Below, one piece after another: positions 7,929-14,733 of a stretch of 32,167 nt of DNA. The DNA is from Deltaproteobacteria bacterium (GTDB lineage: Bacteria > Bdellovibrionota > Bdellovibrionia > Bdellovibrionales > Bdellovibrionaceae), in NCBI GenBank assembly GCA_013286585.1, contig JABDFK010000024.1, forward strand, positions 63 to 32,229, in the 5' to 3' direction. The notes under the pieces were generated by a model. It ran no database searches. It was not told the origin of the DNA and worked only from the letters and a program-made list of their open reading frames with translations. The stretch's first letter is position 1. Each line of letters opens with the position of its first letter. Position numbers and translations under genes: made by a program.

Positions 7929-8159
7929 GCACCAAGTTAAGGCGCATTCATCCTGCGAAGATTCGGGTATTAAAATAGCGAAGAGTTCGGCCAAAGTGTG
8001 GAGCGGCACCTCGCACAGGCCCTGTTCAAATCGTGAAATCAGCCCTTCCGAGCGGAAACCCAATCGCTGAGCCAATTCCCGCCGCGACATTTTATTCTTA
8101 ATCCGGGCATCGCGGATCATCTTGCCGATTTCTTTATTCAGCTTATTCCCTCTACCCAT
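7899..8159 (-). CDS. Small XRE-family HTH regulator
   Basis: Protein of 86 aa with an almost complete XRE helix-turn-helix from residue 8 to 66: LNKEIGKMIRDARIKNKMSRRELAQRLGFRSEGLISRFEQGLCEVPLHTLAELFAIL. Little follows it, so this is a Cro-like single-domain protein. GGAGGGGAG precedes the ATG. Transcription is toward the second XRE gene (7852), 46 bases away, and divergent from the S24 repressor gene at 8245; a 10-base inverted repeat lies in the shared promoter region. The Cro/CI-like arrangement recalls phage switches, but no phage structural or integration genes are present, so a domesticated chromosomal switch is the better reading. Confidence 0.8.
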   Translation of the reverse strand: MGRGNKLNKEIGKMIRDARIKNKMSRRELAQRLGFRSEGLISRFEQGLCEVPLHTLAELFAILIPESSQDECALTWCVLISERCSD

Positions 8160-8173
8160 GCTCCCCTCCGCTA

Positions 8174-8211
8174 TTTCCTAATAAGATATACCAACATTCC
8201 CTATTAGGAAA
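8174..8211. promoter_or_regulatory. Divergent promoter region with 10-base inverted repeat
   Basis: Perfect inverted repeat TTTCCTAATA (8174-8183) and TATTAGGAAA (8202-8211), with an 18-base spacer. Between the arms, on the minus strand, is a -10-like TATATC (8185-8190) directing the XRE gene at 8159; the right arm covers the matching -35 position. A dimer bound to both arms would block this promoter, and the right arm also lies just upstream of the S24 repressor gene start at 8245. It is a strong candidate operator for one of the two divergent regulators. Confidence 0.55.
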
Positions 8212-8244
8212 GTGGCAATAAATAAAAAGTAGTAGTCTTCCCGC

Positions 8245-9021
8245 ATGGCAAAGGCGCGGACGGTCAAAGCAAAGACAAAATCCAGATCTCGGTACAAGAA
8301 CGACCCGTTCTTAAAGGCCCTGGGTGTGCGCTGCCGCCAGCTGCGGCTGGAAAAAGGATACTCCATCGATCGGCTTTATAAGGAATCAGAGCAGCTTTCG
8401 CCGGCCAGCATCGATCGCCTGGAAAAAGGTCTAGCTGATTCTCAGATTCTGGTTTTGGCCAGGTATGCAGAGACCTTGCAAGTTCCCTTAGTGGAATTAT
8501 TTTCTTTCACCACCGAAGACACTGAAATTAAGCAAGATCAAAGAATCATCCCCTACGACGAGGGTGAACGTTCTTTGTCCGGTCACGTTCCGGTCTATCC
8601 ACTGAAAGTGGCTGCGGGAAAATTTGCTCAGCCTCACAGCACAGAGTCCATCAAGCCCAGCGGTTGGGTGGATGCCCGAATTCGTGCCAATGAAGAGCAA
8701 TATTTTGCAGCGGTCGTTCGCGGGGAGTCCATGGAGCCTCTGATTAAGAATGGTTCTTTGTGCCTGTTTAAAAAATACACCGGCGGAAGTCGCCAGGGAA
8801 AAATTTTTCTAGTTCAGGCGGGTGGATTGCAAAATCCAGAGACGGGTGATGCCTTCGTGGTGAAAAAATATCAGCGGCAAACTCCAGCTAAAACTTCCGA
8901 TGACGAAAGCTGCGCCGTGATCCATCTGGTTTCTGTGAATCCACTTTATCCACCCATCGTATTGGTGGGCCTGGACGATGATTCTGTGAGCACCATCGCC
9001 GAATTTGTACGAGTGCTTTAG
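8245..9021 (+). CDS. XRE-S24 (CI/LexA-like) repressor with autocleavage domain
   Basis: Protein of 258 aa. After a basic N-terminal tail an XRE helix-turn-helix covers about residues 23-88 (LGVRCRQLRLEKGYSIDRLYKESEQLSPASIDRLEKGLADS). The C-terminal half is a peptidase S24 domain: potential cleavage site Ala124-Gly125 in VAAGKF, nucleophile Ser162 in VRGESMEPLIKNGS, and general base Lys207 or Lys208 in GDAFVVKKYQ. In this family (phage CI, HdiR, many stress repressors) an activated RecA-type signal or another cue triggers self-cleavage and loss of repression. It is not LexA itself, whose HTH is a winged helix. No ribosome binding site is visible before the ATG, so the mRNA may be leaderless or weakly translated. 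The stop overlaps the convergent lipoprotein stop by 4 bases. Confidence 0.85.
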   Translation: MAKARTVKAKTKSRSRYKNDPFLKALGVRCRQLRLEKGYSIDRLYKESEQLSPASIDRLEKGLADSQILVLARYAETLQVPLVELFSFTTEDTEIKQDQRIIPYDEGERSLSGHVPVYPLKVAAGKFAQPHSTESIKPSGWVDARIRANEEQYFAAVVRGESMEPLIKNGSLCLFKKYTGGSRQGKIFLVQAGGLQNPETGDAFVVKKYQRQTPAKTSDDESCAVIHLVSVNPLYPPIVLVGLDDDSVSTIAEFVRVL

Positions 9022-9950
9022 AGTGCGACGGGCACCGCAACCAGTGGTGCGATCAGCGTCGAATTGATTTGCAGTGACAGTAAAGCCCCGCTAGCGGAAT
9101 CCCGCAGAGATGTCTTAGAGTAAAGCGCTTCACCACCACAATGAGAGTAGCTGCTGGCCACGACATCATTGGAGGTTGCAGTCACCATAGTTACGATCAC
9201 GGTTTTTGGCGTCGGATTGTCGGCGCATGTCTGGGTCATACCGACCTGCGTTCGATGAACGAATGCGCCGACTTGTTTCTGGTTCTTAAGAGTGTACTGC
9301 GCCGTCGACCATTGGTCGGCGTTGCCCGGAAATTTTGGAATCGCGCTGAGCTGGCAATCCGCACTTTGAGTTTGCGACTGGCGAAGCTGTTGGCTCAGTT
9401 CATCCGAGAGCGGGATATTGGGCTGCGAACATCGCTCTAGTGCTGAAGTCGCATCCAAGACCACGCACTGGCGAGTCAAATTTTCCGTATCTCCATCAGT
9501 GGTCGCGCCATGAAAACCCGACAGTCGCAGATTTTCCAAAGACACATTGTAGACCAGTGGTGCAGCAGCGGCGGGCAGGGCCGAGAGTCTCATGTCATAG
9601 GTCATTTCGAATTTAGTATCACCACGTAAGCCCGTTTTTTCGTTGATGACGAAGGCGGATCCAGCAGCCAATTTAGGATGTAGTTTTAGAACTGCTTCGG
9701 GCTGGCCGACCTGCTTGCAGCCTTCGGTGTACATGGCTGCTTTCAGCTGGATCAAATCAGCGGGAGCAGAAGCTTGTTTTTCTTGAGTGATTGAAGTGGG
9801 GCTCTCTGAAAGATCTTGGTTCATGATCGCGGCAGGAGACACCGGCGCGTCCGGCGTGACTGGTTTACAGGCCGCTGCAAGGAAAACAAGTCCTCCGAGG
9901 GCGAGGGCCAATTGGAGATTTTTGAATTTCGTCGACTCTGCCGTTTTCAT
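9018..9950 (-). CDS. Hypothetical lipoprotein
   Basis: Protein of 310 aa with N-terminal signal and lipobox LAAAC (Cys28), followed by a proline-rich linker (KPVTPDAPVSPAA). The mature domain is rich in beta-type sequence and has paired cysteines (TEGCK, TRQCV, ERCSQ, ADCQL, QTCAD, SHCGG), so disulfides are likely. Segments such as GDTKFEMTYDMRLSALP and YNVSLENLRLSGFHG suggest a beta-sandwich. I recognise no family. It is convergent with the S24 repressor gene and overlaps its stop by 4 bases. A weak hairpin (AGGAC/GTCCT at 9999-10014) separates it from the upstream membrane-protein gene. Confidence 0.75.
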   Translation of the reverse strand: MKTAESTKFKNLQLALALGGLVFLAAACKPVTPDAPVSPAAIMNQDLSESPTSITQEKQASAPADLIQLKAAMYTEGCKQVGQPEAVLKLHPKLAAGSAFVINEKTGLRGDTKFEMTYDMRLSALPAAAAPLVYNVSLENLRLSGFHGATTDGDTENLTRQCVVLDATSALERCSQPNIPLSDELSQQLRQSQTQSADCQLSAIPKFPGNADQWSTAQYTLKNQKQVGAFVHRTQVGMTQTCADNPTPKTVIVTMVTATSNDVVASSYSHCGGEALYSKTSLRDSASGALLSLQINSTLIAPLVAVPVAL

Positions 9951-10014
9951 ACGAACATAGCTACTGCGAAACCCATTCCAAGAGCTGCTGCAATTAAGAG
10001 GACTTAGGGGTCCT

Positions 10015-10806
10015 TTAGGTGGCTGATGTTTTGACAGTACGACAATTTCGGGAGCCGCATTTATGGAACCACTGGATCGTGAGAACCAGAATGGCCAACA
10101 AAATCAGGGACGAATAACCCGTTCCCAAATCCAGCCCTCCCTTGTCCGCAGTCTTGGTCAGCACGTCTCCGAATGTGGCGCCGAAGGGCCGGGTCAGAAC
10201 GAATGCGACCCAAAACAAAAATACTTTATTGAGTTTTGTGAAGCGAGCGGCCGCCAAGATGGCGCCCAAAATTCCGCTGATCAATAACCAACTTCCGAAA
10301 AATCCAAGTCCTGAATCGTCGGCCAAAAAGTCTCCGAGCGCTGTTCCCAATGTATTGGAAAATAGAATCGTGATCCAATAAAATAATTCGGCTTTGCGAG
10401 AGCGAACGTCATTGACGTTGAGATTTCCAACAGTGAAACGCCAAGCTGCCAATAGGCAAAGAAGAATTGTCACAAGAATTGCCGCGCCCTTGGTGTATCC
10501 AAGCCCCAGAGTTCTATCCATGTAGTCGGACATCGTGGTGCCAGCTGTGCTGGTGGCGATGATCACGGTCCAGTAAAGATAGGGGTGATGCTTTTTAGAC
10601 ATCAGCTGGGCAGCGAGTGCCACAGCAAAGATGGCAAAGAAGACCAAAGTGCTCACTAGATAACCCACGTTCATGGTCATGGACAACCAGTCACCGCCGG
10701 TTTCACCAAGAGTGGTGGCGGTGATTTTCATCAGCCAAAATGCCGCAGTGATGGCAGGAAGTTTGTTGATAAAGTCAGGTTGGCTGCGTTCCAGAGTTGT
10801 GCTCAT
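10015..10806 (-). CDS. COG4705-like multi-pass membrane protein with four internal repeats
   Basis: Protein of 263 aa with about eight membrane helices. The same signature recurs four times, near the start of alternate helices: KITATTLGETGGDWL, ATSTAGTTMSDYMDR, LFSNTLGTALGDFLADDSGLG and VLTRPFGATFGDVLTK, that is TxGxTxGDxL. This is the layout of the uncharacterised membrane-anchored family COG4705. The conserved acidic residues (E/D in each repeat) inside helices are typical of cation-binding transporters, but the substrate is unknown. The start at 10806 has AAGG 5 bases upstream and gives a cytosolic N-terminus (STTLERSQPDFINKLP); in-frame starts further upstream have no ribosome site. Confidence 0.8.
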   Translation of the reverse strand: MSTTLERSQPDFINKLPAITAAFWLMKITATTLGETGGDWLSMTMNVGYLVSTLVFFAIFAVALAAQLMSKKHHPYLYWTVIIATSTAGTTMSDYMDRTLGLGYTKGAAILVTILLCLLAAWRFTVGNLNVNDVRSRKAELFYWITILFSNTLGTALGDFLADDSGLGFFGSWLLISGILGAILAAARFTKLNKVFLFWVAFVLTRPFGATFGDVLTKTADKGGLDLGTGYSSLILLAILVLTIQWFHKCGSRNCRTVKTSAT

Positions 10807-10983
10807 AAACCTTTGTCCTTCCGAAAAAGTCATGCGTGCAATGCCGTTTAAGCGGGCTCGGGAAAGTCGGTCAATCAAATACGACAATTAATGTCCTGGA
10901 ATTAAACAATTGGACACCAGGGCTCCCTTATTTAACCCAGATTCGATTTGAAGCTGGCCTTGATTTGGCATGTTCCTGTGATT

Positions 10984-11865
10984 ATGCGTTGGATTCAATG
11001 GACACTCCCTTTTGTTTTGATGAGCTCACTGGTTCTTGCCCAGGATTTGCGCCCGTGCCAAGTCGGGAAACTGGATCCGGCTCCGGCATCGCCTCCAAAT
11101 ATTTCGGACGATCCAGGAACTACGGATCCTCAGTGCTGGGAAATCAACAATACTTTCAGCTTTGATCACGCCACAAATCCGGATGGATCTCACAGTGACT
11201 TTGAGGACTTTGCTCTGGACATGAACTACGGAATCAAGCCAGGTGTTCAAGCCAAGATGGTCATTCATTACGACTCTCAGTCGGTTCCAGGTTTGGACAC
11301 GCAGGCATCAGCCTTTGGAAGAATCGAAGTGGGTGTCAAACAACAGCTCTATAACAATGAACAAAAGCAACTGACCATCGCGTGGTTTCCCACCATCGAT
11401 TTTATGACTCCAGGATCTGCGGCGGTCAGACACGGACTGCCGGACACGGGCACCAACTTGACCCTCCCTATTTTGGTTTCTAAAAGATACGGACCAGTCG
11501 CACTGGTCAGCAATGCCGGAGTGATCTTGTCATTGAGTGATCCATCGAAGCCGGCACAGGCCTTGATGAGCTTTGGTGCTGGGATGAATGTCACTGATTC
11601 GACGATTGTTACTGGTGAAGTCTATCGGACCTCGGCGTTCAATTTGCAGGATCAAGCCACTACTGGTGTGGTGGTTGGCATGACCACCAAGGTTTCCAAC
11701 AATGCACTGCTGTACATGTCCCTTGGTAAAACCGTTGGAGCAACGGCCGATGGCTCTGCACATTTTTATGCTTTGACAGGAATCAAAGTTCTATTCGGAA
11801 AAGGCTCTGCAAGTCCGCAAGATGTTCAGATCAACTTCAAACGTCGTGCTAGCACCGACAACTAG
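10984..11865 (+). CDS. Secreted protein, probable outer-membrane beta-barrel
   Basis: Protein of 293 aa with a signal peptide (MRWIQWTLPFVLMSSLVLAQ). After an N-terminal segment with two cysteines (LRPCQVG, DPQCWEI), alternating strands follow: DFALDMNYGIKPGVQAKMVIHYD, AFGRIEVGVKQQLY, LTIAWFPTIDF, TGTNLTLPILVSKRYGPVALVSNAGVI, TIVTGEVYRTSAF, NALLYMSLGKTVG and HFYALTGIKVLF. The barrel-like architecture resembles MetA/phenol-type outer-membrane transporter proteins; this is a tentative fold-level match. The start at 10984 is chosen for the signal peptide; the ribosome site is weak, and a TTG at 10948 in frame gives a poorer N-terminus. It is divergent from the COG4705 gene and convergent with the XRE-cupin gene 5 bases away. 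Confidence 0.75.
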   Translation: MRWIQWTLPFVLMSSLVLAQDLRPCQVGKLDPAPASPPNISDDPGTTDPQCWEINNTFSFDHATNPDGSHSDFEDFALDMNYGIKPGVQAKMVIHYDSQSVPGLDTQASAFGRIEVGVKQQLYNNEQKQLTIAWFPTIDFMTPGSAAVRHGLPDTGTNLTLPILVSKRYGPVALVSNAGVILSLSDPSKPAQALMSFGAGMNVTDSTIVTGEVYRTSAFNLQDQATTGVVVGMTTKVSNNALLYMSLGKTVGATADGSAHFYALTGIKVLFGKGSASPQDVQINFKRRASTDN

Positions 11866-11870
11866 AATCC

Positions 11871-12443
11871 CTAGTCCACTCCCAAAGTCACCGGTACGAC
11901 AATACTGATAGCCAAGGCTTTGCTATTGCCGGTGCATCGGTAGGAGTGGGGTTGGTCTCCTGGAAATGCCAACATGCTGCCATCTTTCACCACGTAGCGA
12001 TCTCCGGCAACGACGACGGTGACTTCGCCGTGAATGACCGTGAGATACTCTTTGGCCCCGCTCAAGTGTGGGTGGCCGCCCATAGTTGAACCTCTTTCCA
12101 TTTCCATTCGATCGACGTCCAAACCTTTGATTTTATCCGGAAGTAATTTGAAAATCCGCACTTTGCCCTGACCCCGCTGGACCATCGGGATAAGGTCAAG
12201 ACTTAGCAGTTCGCATTCGTTGCGCGGTCGGGACAGAAGCTCCTCGATGCCCACTTGAAGTGCTGCCGAAATTTTCACCAGATTCTGCAAGGACGGGTTA
12301 CCAGAGCCTGATTCAATGTGAGTTAAAGTTGAACGAGGAATCTCTGCCAACCGTGACAGCTGATCCTGACTCAGTCCTTTTTTCTTGCGTAGATCAATGA
12401 TGTTGTCAGCTAGATAGAGGGAAACTTTCACGCATTCGTCCAT
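11871..12443 (-). CDS. XRE-cupin transcriptional regulator
   Basis: Protein of 190 aa. An XRE helix-turn-helix (about 8-68: LADNIIDLRKKKGLSQDQLSRLAEIPRSTLTHIESGSGNPSLQNLVKISAALQVGIEELL) is joined to a C-terminal cupin barrel (about 110-185) with GGHPHLSGAKEYLTVIHGEVTVVVAGDRYVVKDGSMLAFPGDQPHSYRC. The cupin keeps H-x-H, E and H positions that could bind a metal or small ligand. Members of this family (for example SutR- and PuuR-like proteins) sense metabolites and often regulate the divergent gene, here the SDR/QueA-like operon. The start at 12443 fits the promoter found upstream; longer in-frame forms would begin upstream of that promoter. The leader is only about 12 bases with no Shine-Dalgarno, so translation may be near-leaderless. 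Confidence 0.82.
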   Translation of the reverse strand: MDECVKVSLYLADNIIDLRKKKGLSQDQLSRLAEIPRSTLTHIESGSGNPSLQNLVKISAALQVGIEELLSRPRNECELLSLDLIPMVQRGQGKVRIFKLLPDKIKGLDVDRMEMERGSTMGGHPHLSGAKEYLTVIHGEVTVVVAGDRYVVKDGSMLAFPGDQPHSYRCTGNSKALAISIVVPVTLGVD

Positions 12444-12463
12444 TCGGTGAGCATTTTGACAAT

Positions 12464-12493
12464 ATATTAGCATAAATGACCGTAAAAGGTCAA
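12464..12493 (-). promoter_or_regulatory. Promoter of the XRE-cupin gene with palindromic operator
   Basis: On the minus strand a -35 TTGACC (complement of 12488-12493) and a -10 TAATAT (complement of 12464-12469) are separated by 18 bases. The -35 is embedded in the inverted repeat TGACC-N6-GGTCA at 12477-12492. A dimer bound there would cover the regulator promoter and lie about 32-47 bases upstream of the divergent SDR start codon. The arrangement suggests autorepression plus control of the SDR/QueA-like operon. Confidence 0.55.
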
Positions 12494-12523
12494 TCCCACC
12501 TATATTGAATTCAGGGAGGTCCA

Positions 12524-13195
12524 ATGAAGACCGATAATTTCTGGAAAAACAAAAAAGTACTAATTACAGGTGGAACCTCGGGGCTTGGTTTGTCGCTCCA
12601 TCGTCAGCTCACAGACATGGGAGCGCTCACTGCTCTTGTTGCACGGAAAGAAGCTTCCGGGGTCATACGCGGGGATGTCTCTGACAAAAGACAGATCCAC
12701 CGGATTTATGCAGAGGCCATCACTGAACTTGGTCATATCGATGTTCTTTTCAACAATGCCAGCAGCCTGGGTCCCACTCCTCTGCGGCTGTTGATGGACA
12801 CGGACTGCGAAGACTTCGAGCTTGCGCTGCAGACAAATTTGATAGGACCGTTTCGATTGACGAAGTTGGTGGCGGCCGACATGATTTTAAGACGGTCCGG
12901 AGTCGTGGTTAATATCTCTAGCGATGCGGCCGTCAATGCCTATCCAAAATGGGGAGCTTACGCAGCCTCGAAAGCGGCGCTGGATCACATGACCCGAATT
13001 TTTCAAGCGGAGCTGGCGGAAACTGGAGTTCAATTTTTGGCTCTTGATCCCGGTGATATGAACACGCCGTTGCATCTTTCTGCGATACCAGATGCCGAGG
13101 TCTCTGCATTAAATTCACCGGAGGACTCAGCGCGATTGATTCTGGAACAGATTGCGGCCGGGAAGTTTCAGCCGGTGCGAAGGAGGATCCGATGA
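12524..13195 (+). CDS. Short-chain dehydrogenase/reductase (SDR)
   Basis: Protein of 223 aa with the classical SDR pattern: nucleotide-binding TGGTSGLG (15-22), NNAS (77-80), catalytic Ser133 in ISSDAA and YAASK with Tyr146 and Lys150. It should be an NAD(P)-dependent oxidoreductase with a Rossmann fold; the arginine and lysine at VARKEAS after beta2 suggest NADP(H). The substrate cannot be predicted. GGGAGG lies 5 bases before the ATG. The last bases overlap the start of the QueA-like gene as ATGA, so the two proteins are translationally coupled and probably act together. The divergent XRE-cupin gene is the likely regulator. Confidence 0.88.
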   Translation: MKTDNFWKNKKVLITGGTSGLGLSLHRQLTDMGALTALVARKEASGVIRGDVSDKRQIHRIYAEAITELGHIDVLFNNASSLGPTPLRLLMDTDCEDFELALQTNLIGPFRLTKLVAADMILRRSGVVVNISSDAAVNAYPKWGAYAASKAALDHMTRIFQAELAETGVQFLALDPGDMNTPLHLSAIPDAEVSALNSPEDSARLILEQIAAGKFQPVRRRIR

Positions 13196-14262
13196 AACCC
13201 GCGACCCAGGCTAAGCGCTACTTCGAAAATACCAAAATGATGATCGTCAGTGCGAACGATCCCAACAAGATCTCACATAAAACAGTCGCGGCGTTGCCCG
13301 ACATCCTGACCGCCGGAGACCTTCTGGTGGTGAATTCCTCTGGCACGTTGCCTTCCAGCTTCAGAGGAATTATTCGTCGCCTGGGACTTCCGATAGAAAT
13401 CCGGCTGGCCGCCTTCAGAGGCGAAAACACCAACGATCTGCGCCGTTGGTCGGCGGTGTCCTTCGGCCATGGTGATTGGCGCTGGACCACAGAAACAAGG
13501 GGACTCCCGCCGCCATTGATCGTCGGTGACGAAATCGAGGTGAGTCCCACCCTGAGGATTTCAGTGACAAACATAAATCCTGGGGTCTCGCGTTTGTTGC
13601 AGGTGGAATTTCACTCGCAACAGTTGACCAAAGATCTTTACACCTTCGGTCAGCCCATTCAATATTCCTATCACGAAAAAGCGCTCGAGATCTGGGATCA
13701 ACAGACTTTGTTCGCGGGGCCTCCCATTTCGGTAGAGCCGCCCAGCGCCTCTTTTCCGCTGACCTGGGATTTGTTATTGAAGCTTCAACAGCGCGGAGTG
13801 CGCATCGTCCCGATTCTTCACAGCGCCGGAATCTCCAGCACGGGCAGTGCAGAGTTGGATAGGCTTCTGCCCTTGGAAGAATATTTTGAAGTTCCGTTGT
13901 CCACCATGGACGCCATTCAGTCCGCTCGACAAAATGGTGGCAGGATTGTGGCCCTCGGAACTTCGGTGACGCGCGCAGTGGAGTCGGCCTTCGCCCAAGA
14001 AAAAATGAGCGGTCTAACGGATCTTAAGTTGGGTCCGACCAGTAAAATCCGTGCCGTGGATATTCTGATCACGGGAATGCATGAGGAGGGCTCCAGCCAC
14101 TCGGAATTAATGAAAGCTTTCTGCGGTTGTGAAATGCTCAGTTTATCTGAGACTCAAGCGGACGAGCGGCAATATCTATCGCATGAATTTGGTGACTTAA
14201 CACTATTGGATTGCGGAGAGCCCAAGGATATTTTTCCGAAGTTTCCCAGTTCGGTCATTTAA
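13192..14262 (+). CDS. QueA-like S-adenosylmethionine ribosyltransferase-isomerase paralogue
   Basis: Protein of 356 aa, the usual length of QueA, which moves the ribosyl group of S-adenosylmethionine onto preQ1 in tRNA to make epoxyqueuosine. Recognisable stretches are LPDILTAGDLLVVNSSGTLPSSFRG (N-terminal), TFGQPIQYSYHEKALEIWDQQTLFAGPPISVEPPSASFPLTWDLLLKL, ARQNGGRIVALGTSVTRAVESA and the C-terminal region with ITGMHEEGSSHSELMKAFCG. Oddities: the canonical PTAGLHF segment reads PSASFPLT, and the THVGxGTF segment reads LHSAGISST, so residues conserved in true QueA are changed. It belongs to the divergent QueA-like group and may use another acceptor. Coupling to an SDR gene supports a two-step modification, which is inference. 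Confidence 0.82.
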   Translation: MKPATQAKRYFENTKMMIVSANDPNKISHKTVAALPDILTAGDLLVVNSSGTLPSSFRGIIRRLGLPIEIRLAAFRGENTNDLRRWSAVSFGHGDWRWTTETRGLPPPLIVGDEIEVSPTLRISVTNINPGVSRLLQVEFHSQQLTKDLYTFGQPIQYSYHEKALEIWDQQTLFAGPPISVEPPSASFPLTWDLLLKLQQRGVRIVPILHSAGISSTGSAELDRLLPLEEYFEVPLSTMDAIQSARQNGGRIVALGTSVTRAVESAFAQEKMSGLTDLKLGPTSKIRAVDILITGMHEEGSSHSELMKAFCGCEMLSLSETQADERQYLSHEFGDLTLLDCGEPKDIFPKFPSSVI

Positions 14263-14333
14263 GGTTCTTCTGCGCCTGCGTTCGATATGAAATCAAAACA
14301 ATCAACAGCAGACCTCCAATTTACCGAACTGGG
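14245..14333. repeat. Perfect 11-base inverted repeat spanning a convergent gene junction
   Basis: CCCAGTTCGGT at 14245-14255, in the last codons of the QueA-like gene, is exactly complementary to ACCGAACTGGG at 14323-14333, with a 67-base loop between. It spans most of the 87-base gap before the convergent VOC gene end. It could fold in transcripts from either strand and help end or stabilise them; no run of T follows either arm. Confidence 0.4.
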
Positions 14334-14349
14334 TAAGATTGAAAAACCC

Positions 14350-14733
14350 CTATGGTTCGTGGCAAACGGCTTCGATGTTGTGTCCGTCGGGATCCAAAAC
14401 AAAAGCCCCATAATAGTCTTCGTGATAATGTGGGCGCGGTCCCGGAGCACCATTGTCTGTTCCACCGACAGCAAGCGCAGCTTTGTAGAAAGCATCAACC
14501 TGCGCGCGATTTCCCGCACGAAACGCGATGTGCACTCTGGGTTCGTTGGGCTTTCCTTCGCTCATCCAGAAATCTGGTTTGGGCGGAACTCCGTATCCAA
14601 TGACTAACAAGCCTTCGGTATATTCCTTGGGAATTTCCATGATCATTCGATATCCCAAAGGCGCTAAGGCGTGCTTATAAAAATTTCGGCTTTTGCCGCC
14701 ATCGCTGACTTTCAAACCTGTGTGGTCGATCAT
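14350..14733 (-). CDS. VOC-family (glyoxalase/bleomycin-resistance fold) protein
   Basis: Protein of 127 aa with the paired beta-alpha-beta-beta-beta modules of the vicinal oxygen chelate fold: MIDHTGLKVSDGGKSRNFYKHALAPLGYRMIME at the start and GAFVLDPDGHNIEAVCHEP at the end. Candidate metal ligands are the His of IDHTGLKV, His in RVHIAFRA and Glu in HNIEAVCH. Members include glyoxalases, dioxygenases and antibiotic-binding proteins; single-copy proteins of this size are usually dimeric and of unknown substrate. Its ATG overlaps the stop of the upstream helical-protein gene as ATGA, so the two are coupled. Confidence 0.87.
   Translation of the reverse strand: MIDHTGLKVSDGGKSRNFYKHALAPLGYRMIMEIPKEYTEGLLVIGYGVPPKPDFWMSEGKPNEPRVHIAFRAGNRAQVDAFYKAALAVGGTDNGAPGPRPHYHEDYYGAFVLDPDGHNIEAVCHEP

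Noticed and set aside
7878..8211. LexA boxes of the SOS regulon
   Set aside because: The Bdellovibrio-type TTAC-N3-GTAA pattern does not occur; the palindromes found are GTTCTGAT/ATCAGAAC and TTTCCTAATA/TATTAGGAAA.
7499..9021. A prophage remnant
   Set aside because: The Cro/CI-like regulators are phage-like, but no integrase, terminase, capsid, tail, lysis or att-like sequence is found nearby.
9999..10014. Strong terminator after the COG4705 gene
   Set aside because: The AGGAC/GTCCT stem has only five pairs and no T run; too weak to call.
12444..12524. Longer N-terminus for the XRE-cupin protein
   Set aside because: It would start upstream of the gene's own -10/-35 elements and overlap the divergent SDR start.
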